Shown in pieces: positions 32,564 to 44,124 of a DNA stretch of 64,000 nt (position 1 is the stretch's first letter; every line of letters starts with the position of its first letter). The notes below the pieces were generated by a model. The model saw only the letters and a program-made list of their open reading frames with translations. It did no database searches and was not told where the DNA came from. The translations under genes and the position numbers were made by a program. The stretch spans positions 1,027,125 through 1,091,124 of the forward strand of contig NC_064770.1 of assembly GCF_011397635.1 (NCBI RefSeq), given 5' to 3'. The stretch is from Epinephelus fuscoguttatus (lineage: Eukaryota; Chordata; Actinopteri; Perciformes; Serranidae).

Positions 32564-35500
32564 TGAGTGGCACGGCTGTCTCCACTTGTGGTCATACAGG
32601 GGCCGGGGGTAGTAACGGCATTCTTTCGATCCTACCTGTCAATGTTAAGTGTACAAAAGGAAACAAGATCATCCAAACTTACGCATTACATACGTGAAAG
32701 TCTAATGGAAAGGCTGAACATCAAAGGAAAAAAGACAAAGATACACCACTGTTCCAAGTTACATTGTAAAAGGTTTGGAAATATCTGACTTTATTGGCAC
32801 GCAGTTTTTTGAGCTTCCAAGTATGTTCACACCAAAGGAAATGCTAGTGACGACAAATAACATCATCACTGAAAAAGAGTTGTCCAAGTGATCATACCTG
32901 AGATAATGTTGATTTGCTCATCGGCACAAACTCCTCAAAGTTAATGGAACCATGGGAGGTGATCAACAGTCGCGGAGAGGGACCATATGCAGTGAGAACT
33001 CTACTGGGCTGGGTGATTAATGGACCTCTACATAGGAACAGTGCAAAGCAGTGTGAGAGTGGCTACCCTGCTATCACTGTTAATAGGATCAGTGTTGACA
33101 AGTTGGAAGAGCTGCTGATAAATCAGTACAATCTTGATTTCAACGAGAAATTCTTTGACAAAAAGGAGGAGATGTCAATAGAGGAAAGAAAGTTCATGGA
33201 AACAGTGGAAAAATCAGTGCAACTTGTCGATGGTCATAACGAGATTAAACTGCCTTTCAAGACACCACATGTGAAAATGCCAAATAACATTTCTGTTGCC
33301 AACCAGCGTGTAAATGCACTGAAGAGGAGACTTCAGAGGGATGAAGTATTTCACAAAGAATTCATTGACTTTCTTACCGATGTCATTGACAAAGGACATG
33401 CTGAGAAAGTTCCAGAGAGTCAATTGGAATGCTCTGATGGAAAAGTTTGGTATCTCCCACACCATGGAGTGTACCACCCACAGAAAAGAAACCTGTGTGT
33501 TGTGTTTGACTGTGGCGCAGAATTCAAAGTGTCACTGAATAATCAGCTTCTGCAAGGCCCAAACCTCACAAGCTCTTTGCTAGGAGTCCTGACACGATTC
33601 AGGGAAGAACCCGTTGCAGTCATGGCCGATGTGCAGGCAATGTTTCACCAAGCCAAAGTGACAGAAGAACATCTGGACTTTTTGAGGTTTTTGTGGTGGC
33701 CGCAAGGGAACCTGGAGCATGAACTTGTACAGTACCGTATGACTGTTCATTTGTTTGGAGCGGTGTCCTCTCCTAGCTGTGTATGTTATGCTCTGCGAAA
33801 AACTGCAGATGACAACCAGACCAGTTTCCCAGCAGAGGTTGTGGACACGATCACAAGAAACTTCTATGTGGATGACCTTTTGAAAAGTTTGCCTTCTGAA
33901 GAAGATGCTAAGCTCATGGTCAGGAACCTCACAGCTATCTGCAAGCTAGGAGGTTTCAATCTGACAAAATGGATCAGTAACAGTTGCGAAGTTCTGTTGG
34001 AAATTCCAGAGGAATACAGATCCAAAACCTTAGGCTGAAAGAGCTCTGGGACTGCAATGGTGCATTGAAACGGATACTTTCAAATTCAAATTTAACATCA
34101 GAGATCAACCACAATCAAGACGTGGAATGTTATCCATGATCAGTTCTGTCTATGATCCTTTGGGTTTCTTAGCTCCATTCACAATCCCGGCTAAGATGAT
34201 CTTGCAAAACCTGTGTCAGTTGAAATGTGGTTGGGATGATCCAATACCCCAATGCTTTCAGCAGAAGTGGAACAAATGGTTGGAAGATCTTGAAAGAGTT
34301 GGAAGTTTCAAGATCAACAGATGTTTCAAACCGCAAGACTTTGGACAGGTAACATCTGGTCAATTACATCACTTCTCTGACGCCAGTGAGAATGCATATG
34401 GTACCGTTGCATACCTCAGGCTGCAAAACAACAAGAACAAGATCCATACTGCTTTCGTACTTGGCAAAGCAAGAGTGTCTCCGTTAAAACCAGTGACTAT
34501 TCCTCGCTTAGAACTGACAGCTGCCGTTCTTGCTGTTAAAGTGGACAAGATGCTAAGAGCAGAGCTACAACTTCCTTTGGAAAAGTCACAGTTCTGGACT
34601 GACAGTACATCAGTACTGAAATATATAAAAAACAAGGACAAAAGGTTCCAAACATTTGTTGCAAACAGAATAGCAACTATCAGAGAAGCCACAGACATCT
34701 CACAGTGGAGATATATTCCGTCAGCACAAAACCCAGCAGACAACGCATCAAGAGGACTGAAAATCGAACATTTGGTTCAAAGAAGATGGATTGACAGTCC
34801 AAAATTTCATTGGAAATCAGAAAATGAGTGGCCAGCCCACTTATTGGATATGGACATCACTGATGACCCAGAAGTTAAATGGAGCTTCACAGTGAATGCA
34901 GTTGTCACTCAAGATGTTTCAAATGCCACACACAAACTGATCACTCACTTTTCCAGCTGGAAAAGGTTGAAGATTGCAGTGGGATGGATTCTCAAACTGA
35001 AGATGATCTTGATGGCTTTCAGCAAGGAAAGGAAACGGCTAATTTCTATAAATACCAGTGACAACGGAAGTCAACAGACCATCACTGCGGAAACACAGAA
35101 ATTTAAAGCCACATTGAGAGGACAAAGATTGTCTGCAGATGATCTCATTAAAGCTGAAACATCTATTGTTTGCTTCAGCCAATGGGAAAGATTTCACAAC
35201 GAGATTGCTGCATTAACATCTGGAATATCCAAGGTGAAGAGAGAGAGCAATATCTATAAACTGGACCCAGTTTATGAAGATCTGTTAAGAGTTGGAGGAC
35301 GGCTGAATAAGGCTTCCATGTCTGAAAATGCGAAACATCCACTCATTCTAGCCAAGGACCAACATATCTCAATTCTTATACTCCGTCACATTCATGAGCA
35401 ACTGGGCCATGGTGGCAGGAATCATGTACTCTCTAATCTAAGAAAAAGATACTGGATTACAAGCGCCAACTCAGCAGTGAGAAAGGTAATTGCTGAATGT

Positions 35501-36177
35501 TGCTTCTGTAGGCGTTGCAGAGGCAAGGTGGGTGAACAAAAAATGGCAGATCTACCCACCGAAAGAATTGTTCCTGATCTCCCACCGTTGACAAATGTCG
35601 GTGTGGATTATTTCGGACCAATTGATGTGAAAAGAGGTTGCAGAATCTTAAAGAGCTACGGAGTACTTTTCACTTGCATGGCAAGTAGAGCAGTCCATCT
35701 GGAAGTCGCTTACTCACTTGATACAGACTCCTGTATTAATGCCTTGAGAAGATTCATCTGCCGTAGAGGACAAGTTTCTATAATGCTATCAGACAATGGA
35801 ACTAATTTTGTGGGAGCGGAAAGAGAACTCGGAGAAGCTCTAGTTTCATTGGATCAGGACAAGATTCAAAGAACCACGGCATGTGACGGAATTAAATGGA
35901 ATTTCAGCCCTCCTGCCGGATCCCATCATGGTGGCATATGGGAACGAATCATGGTATGGTCAGGAAGATTCTGAACACTGTTCTTTGTCAGCAATGTTTG
36001 GACGATGAAGGATTCCACACTGTGTTGTATGAATGTGAGGCCATACTAAATGATCGTCCTATTACAAGGTTGTCTGAAGATCCTAATGACCTTGAGCCAT
36101 TAACACCAAATCACATTATGTTGATGAAAAGACCTGTGACAAAGATTTGTCTTCTGTGTGAAACAAATGACTAATAA
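32564..36177 (+). pseudogene. BEL/Pao pol (protease remnant, RT, RNase H, integrase), broken
   Basis: Pol resumes in the gag frame after the LINE. The protease region is damaged: between about 32680 and 32700 the frame changes and the expected aspartic active-site segment is absent; ELPSMFTPKEM is still visible near 32810. RT spans 32914-34036 with FYVDDLLKSL. After a frameshift near 34036 come HHFSDASENAYGTVAYL (RNase H), HEQLGHGGRNHV with CFCRRC (integrase zinc finger), and VGVDYFGPID and LSDNGTNFVGAE (catalytic core). Another frameshift lies at about 35955. The C-terminus jumps from TPNHIMLMK to RPVTKICLL, implying loss of the integrase tail. Confidence 0.9.
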
Positions 36178-36358
36178 TGGATAATGGAAACCATACCCAT
36201 GGTTAAGAAAAAAGAAAAAAAAAGAAATATTGGTTTATGGTTTATATGGTTCTTATAAATTGACTATTTCAGTCAGATTTTTTGTTTCAAAGGTAATGGC
36301 TCCTCATGTAAATTTAAGAATTGTTTTGTCTTCTGTCAGCAACAATTAGGGGCTGGTG
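36178..36358 (+). other. BEL/Pao 3' untranslated region
   Basis: Non-coding, purine-rich near 36205-36235, ending AATTAGGGGCTGG just before the 3' LTR; that G-rich stretch is a candidate polypurine tract. Confidence 0.55.
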
Positions 36359-36746
36359 TGTGAGAGCCATTTGTATTAAATGTGTTTATTTGTATTTTTT
36401 GTTACACTCCCGCCACTTGGGGGAGTAGTGGTACTGGCAATTGGGCAGCACCAGAGTTTATATAATCAAGGTGTAACCACAAACAGGTGTTGCTGTGTGG
36501 AGACGACAAGTTTTTTGACCGTGCTGTATGCACCAGGCGCTGTGGAGATGACAGTCGAGTTATTTTGTTTGCTTATTTTTGGTTTATGAGTGACAAATGG
36601 CTGTACCTGAACTGAATGAAAGTAAGTAATAAATCAACATTGGAACATTGGAAATATGGTCTGTGATTGCATTGCATGCGTCATAAATTACCTCAAATGG
36701 CAACCGTGGTGGTGGCCTTTTTTTGGATAGGCGAAGGGTCACTACA
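36359..36746 (+). repeat. BEL/Pao 3' LTR
   Basis: TGTGAGAGCC to GGGTCACTACA, matching the 5' LTR with small differences (for example CACAAACAGGTG against CACGCAGG). AAATA follows at 36747-36751 and equals the 5 bp before the 5' LTR. Confidence 0.93.
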
Positions 36747-36759
36747 AAATATATATACA

Positions 36760-38193
36760 ACCTGCATCCAACACTCCATCAACCTCAGCACCAGGATCCT
36801 GTTAGCACACTGCATAAGGAAGAAGAGAGGTTAATACAAAACAGGCTGCTTTACATCACAGGGGCATGTGATTTATTTGAGGAATTTCAGTCAGGAATTA
36901 GTGTGCATCATTGCACTGAGACAGCACTAGTTAAAATTACAAATGACCTTCTGATTGCTTCAGACAAAGGACTCGTCTCTGTACTTGTTTTATTAGATCT
37001 TAGTGCGGCGTTTGACACTATTGACCGTCAAATTCTGCTACAGAGACTGGAACACTTAATTGGCCTAAAAGGTTCTGCACTAAGCTGGTTTAAGTCCTAT
37101 TTATCTGATCGTTTTCAGTTTGTTCACGTTCATAATGAATCATCCTTACATACTAAAGTTTGTTGTGGAGTTCCGCAAGGTTCTGTGCTCGGACCAATCC
37201 TATTTACTCTATATATGCTTCCTTTAGGTAACATCATTAGAAATCACTAAAATCACTAAATTTCCATTGTTATGCAGATGATACACAGTTGTATTTATCT
37301 ATGAAGCCAGAAGAAAGTAATCAATTAACTAAACTTCATAATTGCCTTAAAGACCTAAAAACCTGGATGAGCACCAATTTCCTGATGTTAAATTCAGACA
37401 AAACTGAAGTTATTGTTCTTGGCCCCAAACAACTCAGAGACTCTTTATCTGATGACATAGTTTCTCTAGATGGCATTGCTCTGGCCTCTAGCACTACCGT
37501 AAGAAACCTCGGAGTAATATTTGATCAAGATTTGTCTTTTAATTCTCATTTAAAACAACCTCACGGGCTGCATTTTTTCATGTGAGTAATATTGTGAAAA
37601 TTTGGCCTATCCTGACCGGAAAAGATGCAGAAAAATTGGTTCACGCTTTTGTTACCTCTAGGCTGGATTACTGTAACTCGCTATTATCAGGTAGCTCTTG
37701 TAAGTCCTTAAAAACTCTCCAGCTAATTCAGAATGCAGCAGCACGTGTACTAAGAAACAAGATCATATTTCTCCTGTTTTAGTTTCTCTGCACTGGCTCC
37801 CTGTAAAATCCAGAATTGAATTTAAAATCCTACTGTTAAATTATAAAGCTCTAAATGGTCAAGCTCCATCATATCTTAGAGAGCTCATAGTGCCATATTA
37901 TCCCATCAGGACACTGCGCTCTGAGAACGCAGGGTTACTCGTGGTCCCTAAAGTCTCCAAAAGTAGATCAGCAGCCAGAGCCTTCAGCTATCAGGCTCCT
38001 CTCCTGTGGAATCATCTTCCTGTTACAGTCCGGGAGGCAGACGCCGTCTCCACATTTAAGACTAGACTTAAGACTTTCCTCTTTGATAAAGCTTATAGTT
38101 AGGGCTGGTTCAGGCTTGCCTTGTAGCAGCCCCTAGTTAGGCTGACTTAGGCTTAGTCTGCCGGAGGACCCCCCTATAATACACCGGGCACCT

Positions 38194-38246
<53 letters not shown>

Positions 38247-38833
38247 TCCTATTACTGCATCTTGCTAATTCGGCCATTCTGGATGTCACTAACTCGGCTT
38301 CTTCTATGGAGCCTTTGTGCTCCACTGTCTCTCAGGTTAACTCATATTGCAGCGGTGCCTGGATAGCATGACGTGTGTGGTTGTGCTGCTGCCATGGTCC
38401 CGCCAGATGCCTCCTGCTACTGCTGTCATCATTAGTCATACTTTTACCGTTATTATATACATATGATTATAATATTATTACTTTCATTAATGTTGTTGTA
38501 AGCTACTGTCATTACCGTCTGTCCTGCATCTCTCTCTCTGTCTCTCTCTCTCTCTCTTTCTGTCTCATTGTGTCATACGGATTACTGTTAATTTATTATG
38601 CTGATCTGTTCTGTACGACATCTATTGCACGTCTGTCCGTCCTGGAAGAGGGATCCCTCCTGAGGTTTCTACCGTTTTTTTTCCCCGTTAAAGGGTTTTT
38701 TTGGGGGAGTTTTTCCTTATCCACTGTGAGGGTCCAAAGGAAAGAGGGATGTTGTATGCTGTAAAGCCCTGTGAGGCAAATTGTGATTTGTGATATTGGG
38801 CTTTATAAATAAAATTGATTGAATTGATTGACA
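36760..38833 (+). mobile_element. L2-type LINE, 5'-truncated, with 3' UTR
   Basis: Reverse transcriptase motifs: FQSGISVHHCTETALVKI, LVLLDLSAAFDTIDRQIL, GVPQGSVLGPILFTLYM, CYADDTQLYLS and SRLDYCNSLLSG. The frame changes near 37248, 37575 and 37780; the C-terminus FKTRLKTFLFDKAYS ends at 38102. The 3' UTR contains the (CT)n tract and the conserved end GCTGTAAAGCCCTGTGAGGC..TGGGCTTTATAAATAAAATTG with a TTGAT-type tail. The endonuclease half is missing. Dead on arrival or decayed. Confidence 0.88.
38197..38243. repeat. (CT)n microsatellite in the L2 3' UTR
   Basis: Uninterrupted CT for about 47 bp; a second, imperfect CT tract lies at 38529-38566 in the same 3' UTR. Confidence 0.95.
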
Positions 38834-39260
38834 GCGCGTCCGCCCCCAGGTTATCAGACCCCTTAATGTGATGTATGACCAAACAGTAAGATTGCAACAT
38901 TAGAGACCACCTGATCAACCAGAAACACTAGGTTTCCCACACCAACCTCATTACAAGGCACCCATTTCCTCACCAGCACACCATTGTCCAAGAAATAGCC
39001 ATGAGCCCTGTCCCTCACTTCTGCCACATTACTTACGACCTCTCGCAGCTCCTTAATGGAAGGATCTGACTGCTGCTCTGCCACCAACTCTGCACGTGAA
39101 ACAGACAACGGAAAGTAAGACAAGTTCACACATGGTTCCTCCACCACACTCAATTTGTCAGGAACACCACCAGCACGTGTGCCAGCATGCGTCACTACAC
39201 ATGCTGGAAACTTGCGTTCATACTCATCTGGTCCATCACTAATTTTCAAAATATGCCCCA
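38834..39260 (-). pseudogene. Ty3/gypsy pol fragment, segments out of order
   Basis: On the minus strand from about 39260 the frame reads CVVTHAGTRAGGVPD, then QQSDPSIKELREVV, GYFLDNGVLVRKWVP and NLVFLVDQVV, as in the linker between RNase H and integrase of fish gypsy elements. Immediately after, from about 38918 in another frame, comes RWSLMLQSYCLVIHHIKGSD..GADAL, the end of RNase H, which should precede the linker. The piece is then cut by the L2 tail at 38833. It is a rearranged relic. Confidence 0.7.
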
Positions 39261-39563
39261 GCAAATAGATACCGAAATTCAATTTGAAATGTAAAATTTG
39301 AAAATTAAAATGCATTTGCAGAACTGCTTTTTCATTTTAAGAATGTGGCTGCATTATTTCACTCATAAATAAAATGAATAGCCGGTTCCAGAATGCCATG
39401 TGAAACAAGGGTGTCCCGAGCTCCACAGACAAACTTATTTTACAGTTAATTTAGCATGTGAAGTACTCAAACTTATTCACATAACATTGCCAAGATCTTG
39501 TGAAGGGAGAAAGTTAGTGTGCGGACGGGGAGAAAGTTAATGTGCAGACGTCTATCTACAAAC

Positions 39564-40760
39564 AATGACTACCCGTAGTAACCTGAGGAGCGCCCAAGCT
39601 AACGTTAGCATCCCGGCTACGGGTGGTAAAGAGGGGAACTGCCCACTGGTCTGACAGCCCATTGGTTTGACATCCCATTGTTCCGACCATATTAAACCCA
39701 TTGTTCCGAAGTCCGTTCCAAAATCATCATGATGCCCTGTGGTTAAGGTCTGGTTAGGTTTAGGCACAAAAACCACTTGGTTAGGGTCAGGAAAACATCA
39801 TGGTGTGGGTTAAAATGAAAAAGAAAGGGACAAACACGTAAGCTGTGAACCTGCTCTGCCTCAAACCTTTCCCAGCTGACTCAGAGCCGTTCAGCACCGC
39901 GGACAGTCGGACTAATGGGATGTCGAACCAATGGGCTGTCAGACCAATGACATGGGCCCGGTAAAGAGACGCTTTCAGAAACCAATGAACTTCCCTCACG
40001 TGCTGTGGAGAGGTTTATGGCCGCAATTGAAGCGTTGGGCACAAAGGTGGAGACTCAAACTACCTCTCTTAATCAAGAAATAGCCTCTATCCGCCAAGAA
40101 GTGCACACGACTCTTAGCGAGCTACAGTCTGCTAGCTTGCAAAATACTAAGCGGATTGACGACCTGGAGCACTCCGCCACTGTGTGGAGCTCATCCGTCA
40201 GGGCGCTGGAAACTACGGTGAACCGCCTACAGTCAGAAATGTGTATGCTGAAGGAGAAGTGCTTGGACTTGGAGGGCCGGAGCCGCCGCCAAAATATTCG
40301 CTTGGTGGGAATCGAGGAAGGCCAAGAAGGGGGAAACCCTTGGCAGTTCTGCGCGACTGCGCTGAAGGAGATACTGGCCCTTGATGACATCCCACGCCTG
40401 GATCGTGCACATTGTACATCGGCACCAAAGCCCCATGAAGGAGCGAGGCCCAGACTGATCATCATCCGAGTGCACCATGGAGATGTCAAGGATCATATTC
40501 TTCGCCTCTCGAGCCAGAAGACACAACTTGCATACAGGGGGAAACGCGTGCATATTTTCCCCGATTATGCACTGGAGGTTGCCAGGAAACGAGCTGCTTT
40601 TACCGACGTGAAGCAGCTCCTGAAAGACATTCCTGATGTCAAATTTGGCCTCCGCTTCCCAGCCAAACTTCAGATCACGTTTCAGGGACAGGAGAAATCA
40701 TTTGAAGATCCAAAGCTGGCCATGTCCTACATACGTGAGAACATTGTACCACCACCATGA
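39564..40760 (+). CDS. L1-like ORF1 protein, interrupted by a MITE
   Basis: ATG at 39564 starts MTTRSNLRSAQANVSIPATG and reaches the codons GGT AAA GAG at 39625-39633. A 326-bp MITE follows, and after the second GGTAAAGAG (39960-39968) the frame continues as TLSETNELPSRAVERF to 40760. The protein has a coiled-coil N-terminal half (heptads around VETQTTSLNQEIASIRQEVH) and the RNA-binding core with SRRQNIRLVGIEEGQEG, RLDRAHC and RPRLIIIRVHHGDVKDHIL, typical of L1 ORF1p/Transposase_22. It binds LINE RNA. Apart from the MITE no frameshift was seen. Confidence 0.85.
39634..39959. mobile_element. MULE-like MITE with 9-bp duplication
   Basis: The 326-bp element is flanked by perfect GGTAAAGAG on both sides. 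Inverted ends share TGGTCTGACAGCCCATTGGT, then GACATCCCATT and GTCCGAC-like blocks. A 9-bp target duplication is typical of Mutator-like elements. There is no coding capacity; the inner part contains GGTTAGGGTCAGGAAAACAT. Confidence 0.82.
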
Positions 40761-41611
40761 CCAGGTTAAGGTAATGGCTATTCAAGTTAAGATGATGATA
40801 TACGGTAAATTAAACTGTTTAATCAGCTGGCTTATGCTCTGCGATCTTGCTGATAGCTGATAAACTATGATGAAGACAGTTTTTTTTTTCTCTCTCTCTC
40901 AGGAAAATCCTGAGACTTGACATTTGAATACACGAAAAATAAGTATCATTTGACTACTGTCTCACATCTGTCGAGCATGTCAGTGGCCTTACTTTCACTA
41001 TGTGGTTTATGCTTGTGACAGCTGGATGTTAAGTCATATATTTGTATTTTGTATTAATGGCACCTCTTTTGCTGCTTTTGCCCTGTTTTTGTTTGTTTTA
41101 AGTTTCTTTACACACAGAAAATTACTTCAGCATTTTGTCCAAACAGCAAGTGAAGCTACTAGAATAAATATTTTGAAACTGCACTCATAAAAACTAGTAT
41201 AATTTCATTTATTTATTTTTCTTTTTTTCACTCCTCTAATGGGTTTTCTCCCTTTGACTGCCTTATGGAGTATTTTGCAATGTTTATTTATTTGCTTTTC
41301 AACTACTGTGGTCTGCCGAGCTTTGGGTTTGTTAAGGTTTAGCTAGAGACCCAAGCTTGTGAAGCTTGGCATATTGCCCCGGGTTCATGCACTGCATTTG
41401 GGGTAGTGCTGTAGGGTGGGGGGTAAGTATTTTGTGTTTGTTAAATACTGTATTTTGCTTTTTAATGTTTAGTGTTTCTTTTCATTTATCTGTTCTTACG
41501 TTGTTTTTTATTTTTTGTTATGTCAACCAGAGTCACAGAGTCTATTTAATAACATACTGGATATATAAAATGTTATACCCATTTGCCTTTAATATATTAT
41601 ATTAAGCAAAT

Positions 41612-44124
41612 ATGGCTGATTTAGGGACACATATGAATGATAGCAGGCTGCTAACTAATTTTACCAACTGGAATGTAAAAGGACTAAATCATCCTATTAA
41701 ACACACTGGGGTGCTTACTCACCTTAAGCATTTGAAAACAGACATAGCTTTCCTTACTGAGACACATATGCTTAGTTCAGACCATGTCAGTATGAGGCGG
41801 GGCTGGGTTGGACAGCTGTTCCATTCGTGCTTTCAGCGCAAGGCCAGGGGAGTCATGATTCTGATTCGTAAGTCAATACCATTTGTTGCATCTAAAACTA
41901 TCTCAGATCCAAATGGATGCTATATTATTGTTGTCGGAAAGCTCTATAATATACCTGTGATCCTTGCCTGTGTTTATGCTCCAAATTTGAATGATTCTAA
42001 ATTTATGAACAAATTTCTTTCATCTTTACTTTATTTAGACACTCATCGGTTGATTTTATCTGGGGATTGTAATTGTGTGATTAATCCGTTATTGGATAAA
42101 TCTTCTAACAAAATGACAACTAAATCAGAAACATCAGAGTGTATTAAGAGCTTCCTAGAATCCTATGCATTGTGTGATCCATGACGATTTTTGAATCCGA
42201 CCCAAAGAGAATGTTCATTTTTTTCACCTGTTCATCATACTTTTTCACGCACTGATTATTTTTTCCTGGATAAAACCTTACTTCCTTTAGTACAGTCATG
42301 TAACTACAATAGTATAGTCATTTCTGATCATGCACCGTTAACAATGGAGTTGTTTCTCCCTCATTGCAGACCCCAAAGATCTCAGTGGCGATTTAATTCA
42401 CTTCTCCTATCTGATGAATCCTTTGTTATATTTATTAATAGACACATAGATTTATTTCTGGAAACTAATTTAAATAGTGAAACCTCTCCATCCCTACTTT
42501 GGGAAACCCTTAAGGCTTATCTGAGGGGTCAAATTATTTCTTACAATGCCTCTGCTCATAAAGCACGGACAGCCAGACAAACACAACTATCAAAGCTTAT
42601 TTTAGATGCGGACAGGACCTATGCTACTGCCCCATCCCCAGAACTGTATAAAGAGTGGATGATGTAACAGGCAGAGTTTGATATGCTTTCAACTGGACAA
42701 GCTGAACGTGCTCTTTTTAAGGTTAAGCATATATCTTACGAACAGGGAGAGAAGTCAAGTAGAGTTCTTGCACATATAGTCTGAGACATATGTTTGCTAC
42801 TCATACTATTGACCAAATCAACTCAGAGACAGGTTTATTGACGGACCCTTCGGATATAAACAAACAATTTCATAACTTCTACTCTAATTTATATACATCC
42901 GAATAGTCAACTGATCAGGATTTAATGGATAAATTTTTTGAAAATCTAGTAATTCCTACCATGAACGGAGATTCTAGAGAGTCTTTAGACAGCCCCATTA
43001 CTTTAGATGAAATAAAAAGTGCTATTATGTCTATGCAAAGTGGCAAAAGTCCAGGCCCGGATTCTATCCAACATTTTCTCCAAAATTGAGTGTTCTACTG
43101 AAAAATGTATTTGATCATAATTTAGACCTATCCAGTCTTCCTCCAACACTCCATCAAGCTTCGATTTCTCTACTTTTGAAAAAAGGCAAGGATCCTCTAG
43201 ACTGCTCCTCATATCATCCAATAAGTCTCCTTAATGTTGATTTTAAAATATTAGCTAAAGTGCTGGCTTTCCATCTTGAATCTGTTTTGCCCACCATCAT
43301 CTCCTCAGACCAGACTGGCTTTATTAAGAATAGACATTCTTTCTTTAATATTAGGCGTGCATTGAATATCCTTTACACTTCATCTTCATCGCAGCACCCA
43401 GAGGTACTTTTGTCCCTCGACGCGGAAAAAGCCTTTGATCGTGTGGAATGGGGTTATCTGTTTCATGTTCTTCGACGTTTTGGCTTTGGCGATACTTTTA
43501 TTTCTTGGATCAGACTGTTATATACTTCCCCCCTGGCTTCAGTTAGAACAAATAATACACACTCACCATTTTTTCCTCTGCAGCGCAGGACAAGACAAGG
43601 TTGTCCATTATCTCCTCTACTCTTTGCACTAGTTATGGAACCTCTGGCAGCCTCGATTTGGCAATGCATAAATATTAAAGGGATTTTTAGGTCAAATCGG
43701 GAACATAAAATTTCATTATATGCAGATGATGTTCTTTTATATGTATCTGATCCTCTTTTATCTATTCCGCATATTCTTAATACTCTGGAAGACTTCGGTA
43801 AGTTTTCAGGATATAAACTCAACCTTGACAAAAGTGAGCTACTACCTATTTTCAATACTGCCACCAGTCAAATCTCTTTTAATTCCCTACCATTTAAAAT
43901 AATAAATAATAAATTAAATTACCTTGGTATATCTCTTACAAAATCTTATACTCTCAATTGTTAAAAGCCAGTTTCACTCCACTTCTGAATCATACCCGGC
44001 GGGATCTCTGCGCTGGTCTAATATGCCTCTATCATTAATCAGACGAATTAACACAGTTAAAACAAACATTCTCCCTAAGTTTTTATATTTATTTCAATGC
44101 ATTCCACTCTTTCTCAGTCTTTCT
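41612..44124 (+). pseudogene. L1-like ORF2 (endonuclease plus RT), decayed and 3'-truncated
   Basis: Endonuclease motifs: NWNVKGLNHPIKHTGVLTHL, TETHM, GDCNCVINPLLD and ISDHAPLTMEL. RT motifs: SYHPISLLNVDFKILAKVL, DQTGFIKNRHSF, LDAEKAFDRVEWG, TRQGCPLSPLLFA and YADDVLLYV. Breaks include a stop and frame change near 42182, TAA at 42665-42667, TGA near 42781, frame loss around 43080, and a stop after YLGISLTKSY at about 43962. The last recognisable codons (ILPKFLYLFQCIPLFLS) end at 44124. It is non-functional. Confidence 0.88.

Larger units (their letters stand above)
14221..36746 (+). mobile_element. BEL/Pao LTR retrotransposon with nested insertions
   Basis: Two LTRs of 384 and 388 bp (14221-14604 and 36359-36746) flank gag-pol, and the 5-bp sequence AAATA precedes the first and follows the second. 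Between them lie gag (14979-15078 and 27708 onward) and pol (to 36177), interrupted by a CACTA transposon (15079-27707) and an L1-like LINE (29770-32550). Without these the element is about 7.1 kb, normal for BEL/Pao. The two LTRs differ by roughly a dozen substitutions plus small indels by eye, implying an old but not ancient insertion. Gag and pol both carry frameshifts and stops, so the copy is inactive. Confidence 0.92.
39450..44124 (+). mobile_element. L1-like LINE with near-complete ORF1 and decayed ORF2
   Basis: A 5' UTR with two tandem units (GAGAAAGTTAGTGTGCGGAC and GAGAAAGTTAATGTGCAGAC, 39508-39551) precedes ORF1 (39564-40760). A long spacer follows, then ORF2 from 41612. ORF2 stops abruptly at 44124, where TTAA and a piggyBac-like end begin, so the 3' end is missing. 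The 5' limit is approximate. The 29770-32550 LINE is a relative. Confidence 0.82.

Noticed and set aside
40073..40553. Minus-strand and off-frame ORFs opposite L1 ORF1
   Set aside because: Shadows of the ORF1 coding frame.
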